DNA of 64,000 nt, taken from assembly GCF_003351785.1 (NCBI RefSeq), contig NZ_CP031230.1, positions 2,402,501-2,466,500 of the forward strand, read 5' to 3'. Made by a program: the position numbers and the translations under genes. Positions 18,999 to 28,830 of the stretch are shown one piece after another (position 1 is the first letter of the stretch; each line of letters begins with the position of its first letter). Under the pieces are notes generated by a model. It did not search any database, had not been told where the DNA came from, and saw nothing but the letters and a program-made list of their open reading frames with translations. Source of the DNA: Sporosarcina sp. PTS2304 (GTDB lineage Bacteria > Bacillota > Bacilli > Bacillales_A > Planococcaceae).

Positions 18999-19027
18999 AT
19001 TCTAACACGGCTGACTCCTTACTGCAA
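18999..19027 (-). promoter_or_regulatory. sigma-A-type promoter of cshA
   Basis: TTGCAG, 17-nt spacer, TAGAAT on the minus strand, directly downstream of the esterase stop. Confidence 0.7.
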
Positions 19028-19050
19028 CGAATCCGCTTAAGTTGCATTAA

Positions 19051-19743
19051 TCAGTCTTCTGTCAGGAATTTCAGAACTTTCTCGAACCAAACATTCCGGT
19101 CATCGCTATAGCAAATATGATGCTTGCCTCGTTCAGAAAAAATGAGTTGTTTTCTTTCTGATCCGAGTTGTTCATATAAACTATCCGCCGTCACAGCCGG
19201 AACGACCCCGTCCTGTTTTCCCTGGACGAGGCATACGGGTGTTTTGACATCATGATGATACGGTCTCACTAAACGGACAACTCGTAAAAACTCCAAAGCT
19301 GCGCGGATAGGAGTGTGTGTCAGCTTGTAATTGTATAAATGATAAAAAGAGTCGGCAGGGTAATTTTTGCGCCTAGATGTTTTCATCATAATTCTCGCAT
19401 CTTCTACTAAAATCCGCGGACTAATATATTTCGCTGCCGCGCTTAACAGTACCAGTTTCTTAATCGGATAACGTAATGCTAAATACATCGCGATTAAACC
19501 ACCCATCGAAAAGCCGATTACCACGACTTGATCTACTTCTTTTAGCAACCGCTGCAATTCTAGTTCAGCGGCCATCATCCACGATTCCATAGAGCCTTTT
19601 TGTACTCCTTTACCCAGTTCATGCCCCGGCAATACAGGCACTGCGATTTTCCAGTCCGTCTGGCTTTTCAGATAGTGTCTAAATGGTGCCACTTCAAATG
19701 GTCCGCCTGTAAAGCCATGGATGAACAATACACCTGTCGTCAC
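19051..19743 (-). CDS. alpha/beta-hydrolase, carboxylesterase type
   Basis: 230 residues. It has the oxyanion motif HGFTGG near residue 9, a nucleophile elbow GFSMGG near 80, an acid in VQGKQDGVVP and a C-terminal His in ERGKHHICY. This is the Est30/YvaK-like carboxylesterase group acting on short acyl esters; the natural substrate is unknown. The GTG start overlaps the murF stop (GTGA), so it is the last gene of ddl-murF-est. Confidence 0.88.
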   Translation of the reverse strand: MTTGVLFIHGFTGGPFEVAPFRHYLKSQTDWKIAVPVLPGHELGKGVQKGSMESWMMAAELELQRLLKEVDQVVVIGFSMGGLIAMYLALRYPIKKLVLLSAAAKYISPRILVEDARIMMKTSRRKNYPADSFYHLYNYKLTHTPIRAALEFLRVVRLVRPYHHDVKTPVCLVQGKQDGVVPAVTADSLYEQLGSERKQLIFSERGKHHICYSDDRNVWFEKVLKFLTED

Positions 19744-21107
19744 AACGTTTCCTCAAGCGGACCCATGATGCGCTCTAATTTCATGCCACGCGACCCTTTA
19801 AATAAGACAACAGTATCTTGAGTCAATCGCGGACGCAGTGCATCTACCGCCAACTGCACGTCAGTTGCTGTCCACATCACTTCTAGAGGATACTCTGTCA
19901 GTCGGTCAGCTAGCCATTTCATGCGACTTCCGAAAAGAATTACCCCTTGCAGATCCATTTTACGTAAATCATCTGCCAGTCCTTCATGATAGCTTTGCTC
20001 ATCAGATCCAAGTTCAAGCATATCCCCTAAAACAAGCCATTTGTCTTTGCGTACGTTTGTCTCTTGCATAAATCGAAAAGCGGCTCTCATCGAAGTCGGT
20101 GCTGCATTATAAGCATCATTGATTAGAAGAGAGTCATTGATTCCGGTCATTGGTTGCATACGCATATCCGTTAGCTTTGTCTGTTCTAATGATGATTTAA
20201 TTTGCGCTTCAGTCAATCCAAGCTCTTTCGCAATGATAATCGCAGCTAATGTGTTTTTCACTTGATGTGCGCCGTACACCGGAATCACAAACTCCCCTTC
20301 CGTTCTGCCTTGCACAGTAAATGAGCTGCCTATGCTCGTGGATTGAATGTGAGCTACGGTTACATCTGCCCGCTCATAGCCGAACGATATAGTACGCACT
20401 TGCGGCTGACTAGCTACTAACTCACGCAGTAACGGTTCATCGCCATCGTAAAGGAGTAAACCATCTATCGCTAACCCATCTATGATTTCAAATTTCGCTT
20501 TCGCAATCCCCTCTCTAGACCCGAGATCTTGCATATGTGCTTCCCCGATATTCGTAATAACTGCAAAATGCGGCGAGGCGAGGGTAGAGAGGAAGGAAAT
20601 TTCGCCAAAACCACTCATTCCCATTTCAAGAATCGCAACTTCTGTGTCGTCTTCCACAGCTAATAGCGTCAGAGGCAATCCTAACTCGTTATTAAAATTG
20701 CCTTCTGTCTTTTTCACTTTGAAATAAGGTGACAATACTCCTGCCAGTAAATCTTTCGTCGATGTTTTTCCATTAGAGCCTGTGACACCGATAACGGTAC
20801 AATGTAATTCTTGGCGATACATGCGAGCCATCTGTTGCAATGCGACTTCTGCATCGTCGACAAATAAAAGCGGGATGCCTTCTGGCGGATTGGGTTCATC
20901 TTTTAGCCAAAGTGACGCTGCTGCGCCCTTTTCAATCGCACCTGTAACGTATTGATGACCATTGACTTGTTCTCCGCGGAAAGGTATAAAGAGATCGCCT
21001 TTTTGTACGTTGCGAGAATCGATACAAACACCCGTTATTTGTTGCTGTTCGATTTCTTGACCTGCCGCCTGTAACCACTGTTGAATCGTTGATAAATTTC
21101 GTTTCAC
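19740..21107 (-). CDS. murF: UDP-MurNAc-tripeptide--D-Ala-D-Ala ligase
   Basis: 455 residues. ATP loop GVTGSNGKTSTKDLL, Mur ligase central motif and C-terminal domain (NDAYNAAPTSMRAA, LGDMLELG) are present. It adds D-Ala-D-Ala to the peptidoglycan precursor in the cytoplasm. The GTG at 21107 is used because GGAGG lies eight nt upstream; the GTG at 21122 lies in that site. It sits directly after ddl, which makes its substrate. Confidence 0.97.
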   Translation of the reverse strand: MKRNLSTIQQWLQAAGQEIEQQQITGVCIDSRNVQKGDLFIPFRGEQVNGHQYVTGAIEKGAAASLWLKDEPNPPEGIPLLFVDDAEVALQQMARMYRQELHCTVIGVTGSNGKTSTKDLLAGVLSPYFKVKKTEGNFNNELGLPLTLLAVEDDTEVAILEMGMSGFGEISFLSTLASPHFAVITNIGEAHMQDLGSREGIAKAKFEIIDGLAIDGLLLYDGDEPLLRELVASQPQVRTISFGYERADVTVAHIQSTSIGSSFTVQGRTEGEFVIPVYGAHQVKNTLAAIIIAKELGLTEAQIKSSLEQTKLTDMRMQPMTGINDSLLINDAYNAAPTSMRAAFRFMQETNVRKDKWLVLGDMLELGSDEQSYHEGLADDLRKMDLQGVILFGSRMKWLADRLTEYPLEVMWTATDVQLAVDALRPRLTQDTVVLFKGSRGMKLERIMGPLEETL

Positions 21108-21122
21108 GTAAGAATCCTCCAC

Positions 21123-22184
21123 TTAATCCATTGTATATTGCAATTGTTGTTTTTCTGCGTGGCGCTCTATAGCGAGTTCAATGAGACGGTCGATAAGTTC
21201 TGGATAGGTTAGACCCGTTTTCTGCCATAACAAAGGGAACATACTAGTAGGCGTGAATCCAGGCAATGTATTTACTTCATTGATCAATACTTCGTCGTCT
21301 TCTGTAACGAAAAAGTCCGCACGTACCAACCCGGCACAATCGAGCACTTTAAAAGCACGAACAGCCATTTCCTTCATATGTTGCGCTGTTTGATCTAATA
21401 TGTCGGCCGGGATCGATAATTCAGTACTCTGATCTTGATACTTTGCCTCATAGTCATAAAAATCAGCAACTGGACGAATCTCACCCGCTACTGAAACTTC
21501 TGGTTGATCGTTTCCTAGAACCGCCATTTCGATTTCGCGCGCAGTAATTCCTTGTTCAATAATAATTTTACGATCAAATTTTAATGCCAATTCAATGGCT
21601 TGTTTTAAAGATGAGCGATCAAGCGCTTTACTAATTCCGACACTCGATCCCAGATTCGCTGGTTTAACGAACATTGGATAAGATAATTTTTGTTCCGCTT
21701 CATCGAGTAGTACATCGGCATCTTGCTGCCACGCACTGCGAATGAAATGAATGTATTCGACCTGCGCTAAGCCTGCTTGTGAAAATAATTGTTTCATCAC
21801 CACTTTGTCCATCCCGGCAGATGAAGCCAACACGCCATTTCCCGCGTAAGGAATATTCAATACTTCAAATAAACCTTGCACCGTACCATCTTCCCCGTTC
21901 GTTCCATGAAGCAAAGGCAAAATAACTTCAGGCATAGCCCCCTTTAAAAAACCATCTATGTGATCCGATTGCGGTTGTTCAGAAGATAACCGTAATGTTT
22001 CGATATTTGTTGCCGCACTTGTAAGGGGCGCGCCTTTAATCCATTCGCCTTGCATCGTAATATAGATGGGCAGGACTTCATATTTTGTTAAATCTAATGC
22101 TTGTGTCACTGCTCTCGCCGTCGAAAGAGACACCTCATGCTCTGCAGACTTCCCGCCATAAACTAAACCTAATCGTGTTTTCAT
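21123..22184 (-). CDS. ddl: D-alanine--D-alanine ligase
   Basis: 353 residues with an ATP-grasp fold: GGKSAEHEVSL, LLHGTNGEDGTVQGLFE, FVKPANLGSSVGISKA, and the metal-binding end ADFFVTEDDEVLINEVNTLPGFTPTSM. It joins two D-Ala (from Alr) for MurF. The ATG follows GAGGAG. It is divergent from rodA, with a 220-bp promoter region between. Confidence 0.97.
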   Translation of the reverse strand: MKTRLGLVYGGKSAEHEVSLSTARAVTQALDLTKYEVLPIYITMQGEWIKGAPLTSAATNIETLRLSSEQPQSDHIDGFLKGAMPEVILPLLHGTNGEDGTVQGLFEVLNIPYAGNGVLASSAGMDKVVMKQLFSQAGLAQVEYIHFIRSAWQQDADVLLDEAEQKLSYPMFVKPANLGSSVGISKALDRSSLKQAIELALKFDRKIIIEQGITAREIEMAVLGNDQPEVSVAGEIRPVADFYDYEAKYQDQSTELSIPADILDQTAQHMKEMAVRAFKVLDCAGLVRADFFVTEDDEVLINEVNTLPGFTPTSMFPLLWQKTGLTYPELIDRLIELAIERHAEKQQLQYTMD

Positions 22185-22404
22185 ATAATCTCCTCACATT
22201 CCGTTGTTTTCATTCCTACAGTTTACCATGAATGGAACCAATTCATGAATGAAAAACCAATGTTCGAAATTCTTTTTACTTTCATCGAAACTAAACATTT
22301 CACAATGCGTCACATAATGGGTGTACTTCTTAAAAAGTTTTACGATATAATAGGAGATTATAGTAGCTAGGAGATTGAGTCCCTAAGAAAAGGTGAGTCC
22401 ATAC

Positions 22405-23589
22405 GTGAAAAACTCAAACAGGCTAGGTGAACGATTCGATTGGACGCTTGCCTTTATCATTTTATTATTCGCGATCATTAGTTTTTTTGTCATTGGTTCT
22501 GCTCAAACGTCTGAGCAATACACACAAAACTTCGTTGTCAAACAAGTGAGATGGTATATTTTAGGTTCTATTATTGTGGCGATGGTTATGTATTTTGAGC
22601 CTCAACAATACAAAAAAATGGCTTGGTATTTTTATGGCTTCGGTATTTTTTTATTATTATTCCTTATGTTGGCGCCTGGTGGACCAGAACAAATTGCAGA
22701 GATGCGCTACAATGCCAAGCGCTGGTTGCATCTGCCAGTAATCGGTACTATTCAGCCCGCTGAGTTCATCAAAACATTTTTTATCATCGGTCTCGCCCGC
22801 ATGGTAAGTTCACATAATGAACGAAAGCTGCATCGTACGTATAAAACAGACTTTTTACTACTCGGTAAAATTGCTCTTATGTTAGTCGTTCCTTTGTATT
22901 TCATCATGAAGCAACCTGATTTAGGAACGTCTCTCGTCTTTATTTCCATTACAGCCGCAATTGTTATCGTTTCAGGAATCTCATGGAAAATTCTCGCTCC
23001 TCTCTTTGCCGTTGGTGCGGCTTCTGCAGGCGGATTATTGTGGATGGCGCTTTATGCACAAGAATTTATGGATAAAATCGGATTTTCACCCTATCAATTC
23101 AAACGTGTCTATTCATGGCTAGATCCATATTCTTATCCAACAGATGAAGGATATAACTTAATTACTGCGATGACTGCGATCGGTTCAGGTGAATTGACGG
23201 GAAAAGGATTTCTCGGGAGAGTCGTGTATATTCCTGAAAACCATACCGACTTCATTTTCAGTGTGATTGGAGAAGAGTATGGATTTATCGGCGCGTGTAT
23301 CGTGATTACACTGTACTTCATATTAATCTATCACTTAACAAAAGTTGCGCTTTCGATGCATGACCCGTTCAGTGTCTATATATGTACAGGTGTCATTGCG
23401 ATGATCGCTTTCCACGTCTTTGAAAACATCGGCATGAATATTCAGTTATTGCCTATTACCGGAATTCCGCTTCCTTTCATCAGCTATGGAGGAAGTTCGC
23501 TATTTAGTAATATGCTTGCCATCGGGTTAATTTTCAGTATGAAATTCCATCAACGGACGTATATGTTCGCAACGAACGACGACAACTAG
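22405..23589 (+). CDS. rodA: RodA/FtsW/SpoVE family peptidoglycan polymerase
   Basis: 394 residues, about ten membrane helices. SEDS motifs: NAKRWLHLPVIGTIQPAEFIK, KQPDLGTSLVF, and the C-terminal GGSSL ... GL segment. SEDS proteins polymerise lipid II into glycan strands; RodA serves side-wall growth. GTG at 22405, eight nt after AAAGGTG, is preferred to the GTG at 22393. The downstream gene and hairpin are unrelated. RodA rather than FtsW is chosen by similarity of this region to YwcF-type proteins; not certain. Confidence 0.87.
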   Translation: MKNSNRLGERFDWTLAFIILLFAIISFFVIGSAQTSEQYTQNFVVKQVRWYILGSIIVAMVMYFEPQQYKKMAWYFYGFGIFLLLFLMLAPGGPEQIAEMRYNAKRWLHLPVIGTIQPAEFIKTFFIIGLARMVSSHNERKLHRTYKTDFLLLGKIALMLVVPLYFIMKQPDLGTSLVFISITAAIVIVSGISWKILAPLFAVGAASAGGLLWMALYAQEFMDKIGFSPYQFKRVYSWLDPYSYPTDEGYNLITAMTAIGSGELTGKGFLGRVVYIPENHTDFIFSVIGEEYGFIGACIVITLYFILIYHLTKVALSMHDPFSVYICTGVIAMIAFHVFENIGMNIQLLPITGIPLPFISYGGSSLFSNMLAIGLIFSMKFHQRTYMFATNDDN

Positions 23590-23662
23590 ATGCAAATAAG
23601 CAGGCGCCCCCTTTCCCGACACGTGCAAGTTGTGTAAACTGTATAGGAAAGGGGGTTTTTTT

Positions 23663-24007
23663 ATGTCAGCTTTACCAAATTGTCCAAAATGCCAGTCAGA
23701 ATATACATACGAAGACGGAAACCTTCTCGTCTGTCCCGAATGTGCGCATGAATGGACACTCGAGTCGATGGATGAATCCGCAACAGAAAGTATGGAAGAA
23801 GTAAGAGATGCTAACGGAAATGTATTGCAGGATGGGGATTCTGTAACGGTCATCAAAGATTTGAAAGTGAAAGGAAGTTCCAATGCATTAAAGATGGGAA
23901 CGAAAGTGAAAAGTATTCGTTTAGTAGACGGAGATCATAATATCGACTGCAAAATTGACGGCTTCGGCGCGATGCAATTAAAATCCGAATTCGTGAAAAA
24001 GATTTAA
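23663..24007 (+). CDS. PhnA/YjdM family zinc-ribbon protein
   Basis: 114 residues. An N-terminal zinc ribbon (CPKC ... CPEC within the first 35 residues) precedes a PhnA domain ([38 protein letters not shown]). Family members are often called alkylphosphonate utilisation proteins, but no phosphonate genes are nearby and the function is unknown. The ATG at 23663 has GGAAAGGGGG upstream. Confidence 0.9.
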   Translation: MSALPNCPKCQSEYTYEDGNLLVCPECAHEWTLESMDESATESMEEVRDANGNVLQDGDSVTVIKDLKVKGSSNALKMGTKVKSIRLVDGDHNIDCKIDGFGAMQLKSEFVKKI

Positions 24008-24011
24008 TACA

Positions 24012-24058
24012 AAAAGAAAAGATCACTTCCGATACATTCGGGGGTGATCTTTTCTTTC
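24012..24058. terminator. bidirectional terminator
   Basis: AAGAAAAGATCAC pairs with GTGATCTTTTCTTT. T-rich tracts on both strands would end the phnA-like gene on plus and the small minus-strand ORF that stops at 24070. Confidence 0.85.
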
Positions 24059-24069
24059 GGAAACGCTTA

Positions 24070-24210
24070 TCAATTCGTCTGAACGGGGGGTGCTTGCACA
24101 ACAGGTGTCAGCGCTTGTAACATATCACTTCTAGATTTTGTGAGTGTTGCGGAAACGCCAAGCTTTGCCAAATTGGAAATAATCTTCTTTATGTCCATCT
24201 CTTTAGCCAC
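24070..24210 (-). CDS. small hypothetical protein, 46 residues
   Basis: GTG at 24210 with GAGGTGG five nt upstream opens a 46-residue frame: MAKEMDIKKIISNLAKLGV and a C-terminal VVQAPPVQTN. An in-frame GTG at 24219 would add three residues. The product is amphipathic with no membrane segment or cysteine, and I do not recognise it. Support comes from the good ribosome site, the terminator just beyond its stop and a promoter-like sequence at 24302. Nothing else explains 24060-24230. Confidence 0.5.
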   Translation of the reverse strand: MAKEMDIKKIISNLAKLGVSATLTKSRSDMLQALTPVVQAPPVQTN

Positions 24211-24301
24211 TTCTTCCACCTCAACCTTCCTAGTTAGTTATATAGACGTTTAGTAGCTCGTGAAGTTCTCTTTTTCAATAAAAAATTTCCTTATTCCTAT
24301 C

Positions 24302-24326
24302 ATACCACTCTGAAAGCATTTTAAAT
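24302..24326 (-). promoter_or_regulatory. possible sigma-B-type promoter for the 46-residue ORF
   Basis: Minus strand ATTTAA, 13-nt spacer, TGGTAT: one mismatch in each box from GTTTAA and GGGTAT, with correct spacing, about 90 bases upstream of the small ORF. Confidence 0.35.
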
Positions 24327-24393
24327 CTTTCATTTATGTTACAAATGAAGTTTTTTTGCAAGTTTTTTACCTTTCTGATGATAATCCGCACTT

Positions 24394-24423
24394 TTGACAT
24401 ACCCCATATAGGTATATTAATAT
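24394..24423 (+). promoter_or_regulatory. promoter with CsoR-like operator, probably for the copper operon
   Basis: TTGACA at 24394-24399 and TAATAT at 24418-24423 (18-nt spacer; TTAATA with 17 is also possible). The spacer holds ATACCCCATATAGGTAT at 24399-24415, a dyad resembling known CsoR operators (TACCC...GGGTA type). The next gene on this strand is csoR at 25797, about 1.4 kb away, with palindromic repeats in between. Confidence 0.55.
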
Positions 24424-24653
24424 GGAGTTATAACTACTATGCAAGTCTGTTTATCATCCAAATAAAGGAATGGATATTTGGAAATGAAGTGCTTTTGACG
24501 AGTAGTTAGAGTAGGGTAAATAGCTCCTCCTGTGCAGTGCAGAAAATGGGTGTACATGTGAGGATTTGTTGGGAAATCAGTTGGTGTTCGTCCAGAAGCT
24601 AGAGTGGCGGATGTGACTTCTCCAATGCGGTACAGAAAAGTAGGGTATGTGCT

Positions 24654-24776
24654 AGGATTCTCCCTCCAGAACCGGACGCTTTCCTGAGGGCATGCGGCGG
24701 ACTCGCCAAAAGTGCGTGGCGATTACGCCTGTCGTGCTGATCCTCCAGGAGTCGCCGGTTCTTCCGGGAGAATCCT
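24654..24776. repeat. type B palindromic repeat
   Basis: 123 bp: AGGATTCTCCC and GAACCGG at one end, CCGGTTC and GGGAGAATCCT at the other, all perfectly inverted. The core is CTGAGGG ... GGCGGACTCGCC ... GGCGATTACGCCTGTCG ... TCCTCCAGGAGTCG. It is linked to the following type A array by a block like that at 12246-12534. Confidence 0.85.
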
Positions 24777-25745
24777 GGAGGTTGTGTCGAGAAGTCAGTT
24801 TGTGTTCGTCCAGAAATAGAGTATGGTAAGTTCCGTTTCCTGAACAGAGTGGTGAAACTTTGGGTTGGCTGACTGAGTGCAAATAGAGGCGTTTCTTTTT
24901 CCGCTCAGTTCATTGAAACAATCATAGTTGCTGATAACACTTCACCGCTATCTACCTTCAAAAGCGGTCGCATGGTATCAGACAATTCTACTTGGTTTTC
25001 ACCCCTACAAAGAGTAATCAAACTGTCTTGCACACAAAGTACGGCTGGCGCTGGAAGACGATCGACTCCGGGAGGATCAAAGACGACAGGCGTAACCCGC
25101 AGCGCTTGGGGGTCCGCCGCGTCCCCTCCGGAAAGCGTATCGTCTGGAAGCGCAAGCCGCATGACATTCCAAGTCAGCCTCACTACATTCAATATTCTAC
25201 TTTCGTGAACGAACACAAGGTATTAAACAATTCTACTTGGTTTTCACTACCTACAAAGAGTGATCAACCTGTCTTACATACACAAAGTACGGCTGAAGCT
25301 GGAAGACGATCGACTCCGGGAGGATCAAGGACGACAGGCGTAACCCGCAGCGCTCTTTTGCGGGGTCCGCCGCGTCCCCTCCGGAAAGCGTATCGTCTAG
25401 AAGCGTAAGCCACAAGACATTCTAAGTCAGCCTCACTCTATCTAATAAACGAACATAAAGTAGCACACAAGTCCACGTAGTTTTCACCATCTACAAAGAG
25501 TGATCAAACTGTCTTACATACACAAAGTACGGCTGAAGCTGGAAGACGATCGACTCCGGGAGGATCAAGGACGACAGGCGTAACCCGCAGCGCTCTTTTG
25601 CGGGGTCCGCCGCGTCCCCTCCGGAAAGCGTATCGTCTAGAAGCGCAAGCCGCAAGACTCTCTAAGTCAGCCTCACTCCATTAAACTTTCCATAGTCCAG
25701 ATCGTTTTAAACTAAATAAACGAGAGAACTATGCATAATATGGTT
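24777..25745. repeat. linker and three tandem type A repeats
   Basis: The linker (24777-25055) resembles 12246-12534. Type A elements lie at 25056-25145, 25304-25398 and 25544-25638, spaced 240-248 bp, separated by spacers with AGTGATCAAACTGTCTT. The block ends near ACTAAATAAACGAGAG (about 25725), as does the array ending at 14940. No gene is seen; the whole cluster lies between the copper promoter and csoR. Confidence 0.85.
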
Positions 25746-25796
25746 AATTAATAGGCTTAGCTACTATATATATTAATAGAAAGGTGGAAACAGTTT

Positions 25797-26126
25797 TTGA
25801 CAGTCATCCCTGAAGATTTTCTCACTGAAGAATCGGTAGTTTCTTGTCGCAAAAGTCATCACCCTGAAGAGGTTAAAAAGAATTTGATTCACCGGCTAAA
25901 TAGAATCGAAGGCCAAATTCGTGGAATTAAAGGCATGATTGAGCGAGATGTGTATTGCGACGATGTAATTACGCAACTATCAGCTACCCAATCCGCTTTA
26001 AACAGCACAGCAAATGTTTTATTGGAAGGTCATATAAAAGGTTGTGTGAAGAGCAGAATGGACGCTGGAGACGAAGAGGTTTTGGATGAATTACTAACAA
26101 CCATTTCAAAATTGGTACGAAAATAA
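25797..26126 (+). CDS. csoR: CsoR, copper-sensing repressor
   Basis: 109 residues, all-helical DUF156 family. The Cu(I) ligands C-H-C are present (Cys in RDVYCDDV, His and Cys in EGHIKGCV), as is HRLNRIEGQIRGIKGM. It represses copZA until Cu(I) binds. TTG start, nine nt after AAGGTGG. It is followed 14 bp later by copZ. A CsoR-like operator is seen only at 24399, on the far side of the repeat cluster. Confidence 0.94.
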   Translation: MTVIPEDFLTEESVVSCRKSHHPEEVKKNLIHRLNRIEGQIRGIKGMIERDVYCDDVITQLSATQSALNSTANVLLEGHIKGCVKSRMDAGDEEVLDELLTTISKLVRK

Positions 26127-26140
26127 GGAGGAGTTTTGTT

Positions 26141-26350
26141 ATGAAAGAAATGACAATAAACGTACAAGGTATGACATGCAATCACTGCGTACAAGCAGTG
26201 GAGGGCGCACTTACAGAATTAACAGGCGTTGAACGCGCTCTGGTAGATCTGGCAGCGAATAATGTAGCTGTTCAATTTGACGAGTCAGCTGTCACTGTGA
26301 GCCAACTGCAGGAAGCTATTGAAGATCAAGGATTTGACGTGGAAGCTTAG
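26141..26350 (+). CDS. copZ: copper chaperone CopZ
   Basis: 69 residues, one heavy-metal-associated domain with GMTCNHC (Cys13, Cys16) binding Cu(I). It hands copper to CopA. AAGGAGGAG site before ATG. Middle gene of csoR-copZ-copA. Confidence 0.96.
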   Translation: MKEMTINVQGMTCNHCVQAVEGALTELTGVERALVDLAANNVAVQFDESAVTVSQLQEAIEDQGFDVEA

Positions 26351-26373
26351 GATACAGAAAGGTGTTTTGTCTT

Positions 26374-28770
26374 ATGGGAGAGCACAAAAAAGAAATCGAA
26401 ATTACTGGCATGTCGTGTGCATCGTGTGCGAACCGCATTGAAAAAGGACTGAACCGACTGGACGGGGTCTCATCGGCGAACGTCAATTTCGCCACGGAAA
26501 AAGCGCTAATCATGTTTGATTCCGATCAAATAAAATTATCAGAAGTTGAACAACAAATTCGCAAGCTTGGATTTGATGTGCTAAAAGAAGAAGCGCATTT
26601 AGACATTCATGGCATGACATGTGCCGCTTGTTCTGCCCGAATCGAAAAAGTGGTGTCCCGTATGCCCGGGATTGAGTCTATTCATGTCAACTTAGCGCTT
26701 GAAACAGCCCACGTCCTATACGATCCTGCAGTCGTCAAGCTGCCTGAAATTTTACAAAGAATCCAAAAGGTTGGCTTCGAAGCGTCCGAACGAACCGAAG
26801 ATACAGCTTCCACGGATCATAGACAGCAGGAGATCAGTGAAAAAACACGCAAATTGATTATATCAGCTATCCTCTCTTTGCCGCTTTTATGGACAATGTT
26901 CGCGCATTTCTCTTTTACTTCCTGGATGTATGTGCCAGCCCTCTTTATGAATCCTTATTTCCAGTGGGCGCTGGCCACACCTGTACAGTTTTGGATAGGC
27001 GCGACATTTTATAAAGGTGCCTACTCCGCATTGCGCAACGGCAGCGCGAATATGGATGTACTCGTGTCTCTAGGTACATCAGCTGCTTATTTCTATTCTG
27101 TCTATTTAGTCGTAAGCGGATCCGGGCACGGCTTGTATTTTGAAACGAGCGCAGTGTTAATTACACTAATTTTATTAGGTAAATTATTTGAAGCGCGTGC
27201 AAAAGGCCGTTCTTCAGAAGCTATTCAAAAACTGATGAAGTTACAGCCGCAAATTGCGATTGTAGAAAAAGACGGGACTGCAAAAGAAGTACCTATCCAC
27301 GAAGTACTCGCTGGAGACGTGTTGGTCATTCGACCCGGAGCTTCTATTCCGGTAGACGGTATCGTATTGTCTGGATCTTCAGCTGTTGATGAATCCATGC
27401 TGACAGGTGAAAGTTTACCTGTTGACAAAGAAAGCGGCGATGATGTATTTGCCGCCACCGTAAACGCAAATGGTTCTTTACGGATCGAGGCAGGAAATGT
27501 CGGAAAAGATACAATGCTATCAAACATCATTCGTGTAGTAGAAGAAGCTCAAGGATCTAAAGCACCTATTCAACGACTGGCTGACAGAATTTCCGGCATC
27601 TTCGTTCCAATCGTAGTCGGGATTGCCTTGATCACTTTCTTCGTTTGGTATTTTGCTGTAGCTCCCGGAGATTTTGCTAGTTCATTGACGAGTATGATTG
27701 CCGTGTTAGTCATTGCTTGTCCGTGTGCACTCGGTTTAGCGACCCCTACTTCCATCATGGCAGGTTCCGGTCGTGCCGCTGAAGAAGGTGTACTGTTTAA
27801 AACGGCAGAAGCTATGGAACAAACACGGTCGATTGATACTATCGTTTTCGATAAAACGGGAACGATTACGAAAGGACTTCCTGAATTAACAGATTTCCAT
27901 AGTAGGCACGGGGCAGCACGTGAAACATTATTAGCACTTGCCGCCGCTTCTGAAAGCGACTCTGAGCACCCTGTAGCAAAAGCCATTACAGCCTACGGAA
28001 TGACTCATACAACGTCTCTCCCTTCAGTAGAGAAGTTCGAAGCCATTCCAGGGTTCGGGATTCGTACGAGTATTGGCGGTCAAACGATTTTACTCGGCAC
28101 GAAAAACTTACTGTCACGTTATGATGTTAAAACAGATTCTTCTATCGCTTCTATCGAGCAAATGGAAGGTGAGGGAAAGACGGTAATGTTCATGGCAGTA
28201 GATGGTGTACATGAAGCGGTCATTGCCGTCGCAGATACGATAAAAGATACATCTAAACAAGCGATTACTGAACTTCGCTCAATGGGGCTAGACGTTATTA
28301 TGTTAACTGGTGATCAGCAAATGACAGCGGAAGCCATTGCGAAAACCGCAGGCATTGATCATGTAATCGCAGGGGTCTTGCCTGATCGTAAAGCAGAAGT
28401 TATACAGTCGTTGCAGGCAGAGGGCAAGCGTGTGGCGATGGTTGGTGATGGCATTAACGATGCGCCTGCACTTGCTGTCGCGGATATTGGTATGGCCATG
28501 AGCACGGGAACTGCCGTAGCGATGGAAGCGGCTGATGTGACGCTGATGCACGGGGATTTGCTGCGTGTAGTAGATACGATTCGAATGAGTAACTTGACGG
28601 TCCGAAATATTAAGCAGAATTTATTTTGGGCACTTGCCTACAATTCTATCGGTATTCCTATTGCGGCGGCTGGATTGCTGGCGCCTTGGGTAGCTGGGGC
28701 TGCGATGGCATTTAGTTCGGTTTCTGTCGTATTAAATGCTTTACGTTTGCAACGTGTGAAGTTGAATTAG
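26374..28770 (+). CDS. copA: Cu(I)-exporting P1B-type ATPase CopA
   Basis: 798 residues. Two N-terminal metal-binding domains (GMSCASC near 12, [10 protein letters not shown] near 80), eight membrane helices with the transport motif CPCALG, actuator motif MLTGES, phosphorylation site DKTGT, nucleotide-site SEHP and hinge [10 protein letters not shown]. It pumps Cu(I) out of the cytoplasm. The ATG at 26374, after AGAAAGGTG, is preferred to a GTG 12 bases earlier. Confidence 0.97.
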   Translation: MGEHKKEIEITGMSCASCANRIEKGLNRLDGVSSANVNFATEKALIMFDSDQIKLSEVEQQIRKLGFDVLKEEAHLDIHGMTCAACSARIEKVVSRMPGIESIHVNLALETAHVLYDPAVVKLPEILQRIQKVGFEASERTEDTASTDHRQQEISEKTRKLIISAILSLPLLWTMFAHFSFTSWMYVPALFMNPYFQWALATPVQFWIGATFYKGAYSALRNGSANMDVLVSLGTSAAYFYSVYLVVSGSGHGLYFETSAVLITLILLGKLFEARAKGRSSEAIQKLMKLQPQIAIVEKDGTAKEVPIHEVLAGDVLVIRPGASIPVDGIVLSGSSAVDESMLTGESLPVDKESGDDVFAATVNANGSLRIEAGNVGKDTMLSNIIRVVEEAQGSKAPIQRLADRISGIFVPIVVGIALITFFVWYFAVAPGDFASSLTSMIAVLVIACPCALGLATPTSIMAGSGRAAEEGVLFKTAEAMEQTRSIDTIVFDKTGTITKGLPELTDFHSRHGAARETLLALAAASESDSEHPVAKAITAYGMTHTTSLPSVEKFEAIPGFGIRTSIGGQTILLGTKNLLSRYDVKTDSSIASIEQMEGEGKTVMFMAVDGVHEAVIAVADTIKDTSKQAITELRSMGLDVIMLTGDQQMTAEAIAKTAGIDHVIAGVLPDRKAEVIQSLQAEGKRVAMVGDGINDAPALAVADIGMAMSTGTAVAMEAADVTLMHGDLLRVVDTIRMSNLTVRNIKQNLFWALAYNSIGIPIAAAGLLAPWVAGAAMAFSSVSVVLNALRLQRVKLN

Positions 28771-28781
28771 TGGAGTGAGTG

Positions 28782-28829
28782 GCTGTCCAGAAATTCAGTG
28801 GTGACTGATTTTCTGTGACGGCTTTTTTT
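28782..28829 (+). terminator. terminator of copA (TGTCCAGAAA type)
   Basis: GCTGTCCAGAAATTCAGT pairs imperfectly with ACTGATTTTCTGTGACGGC, then seven T. The same sequence family is found after hmp (57044) and between yhfW-like and ppaC (54161). Confidence 0.8.
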
Positions 28830-28830
28830 A

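Noticed and set aside
23853..24101. 82-residue minus-strand frame over the PhnA-like gene end
   Set aside because: Antisense shadow across a terminator.
24905..25408. Open frames of 103-138 residues
   Set aside because: Same repeat artefact as at 14.3 kb.
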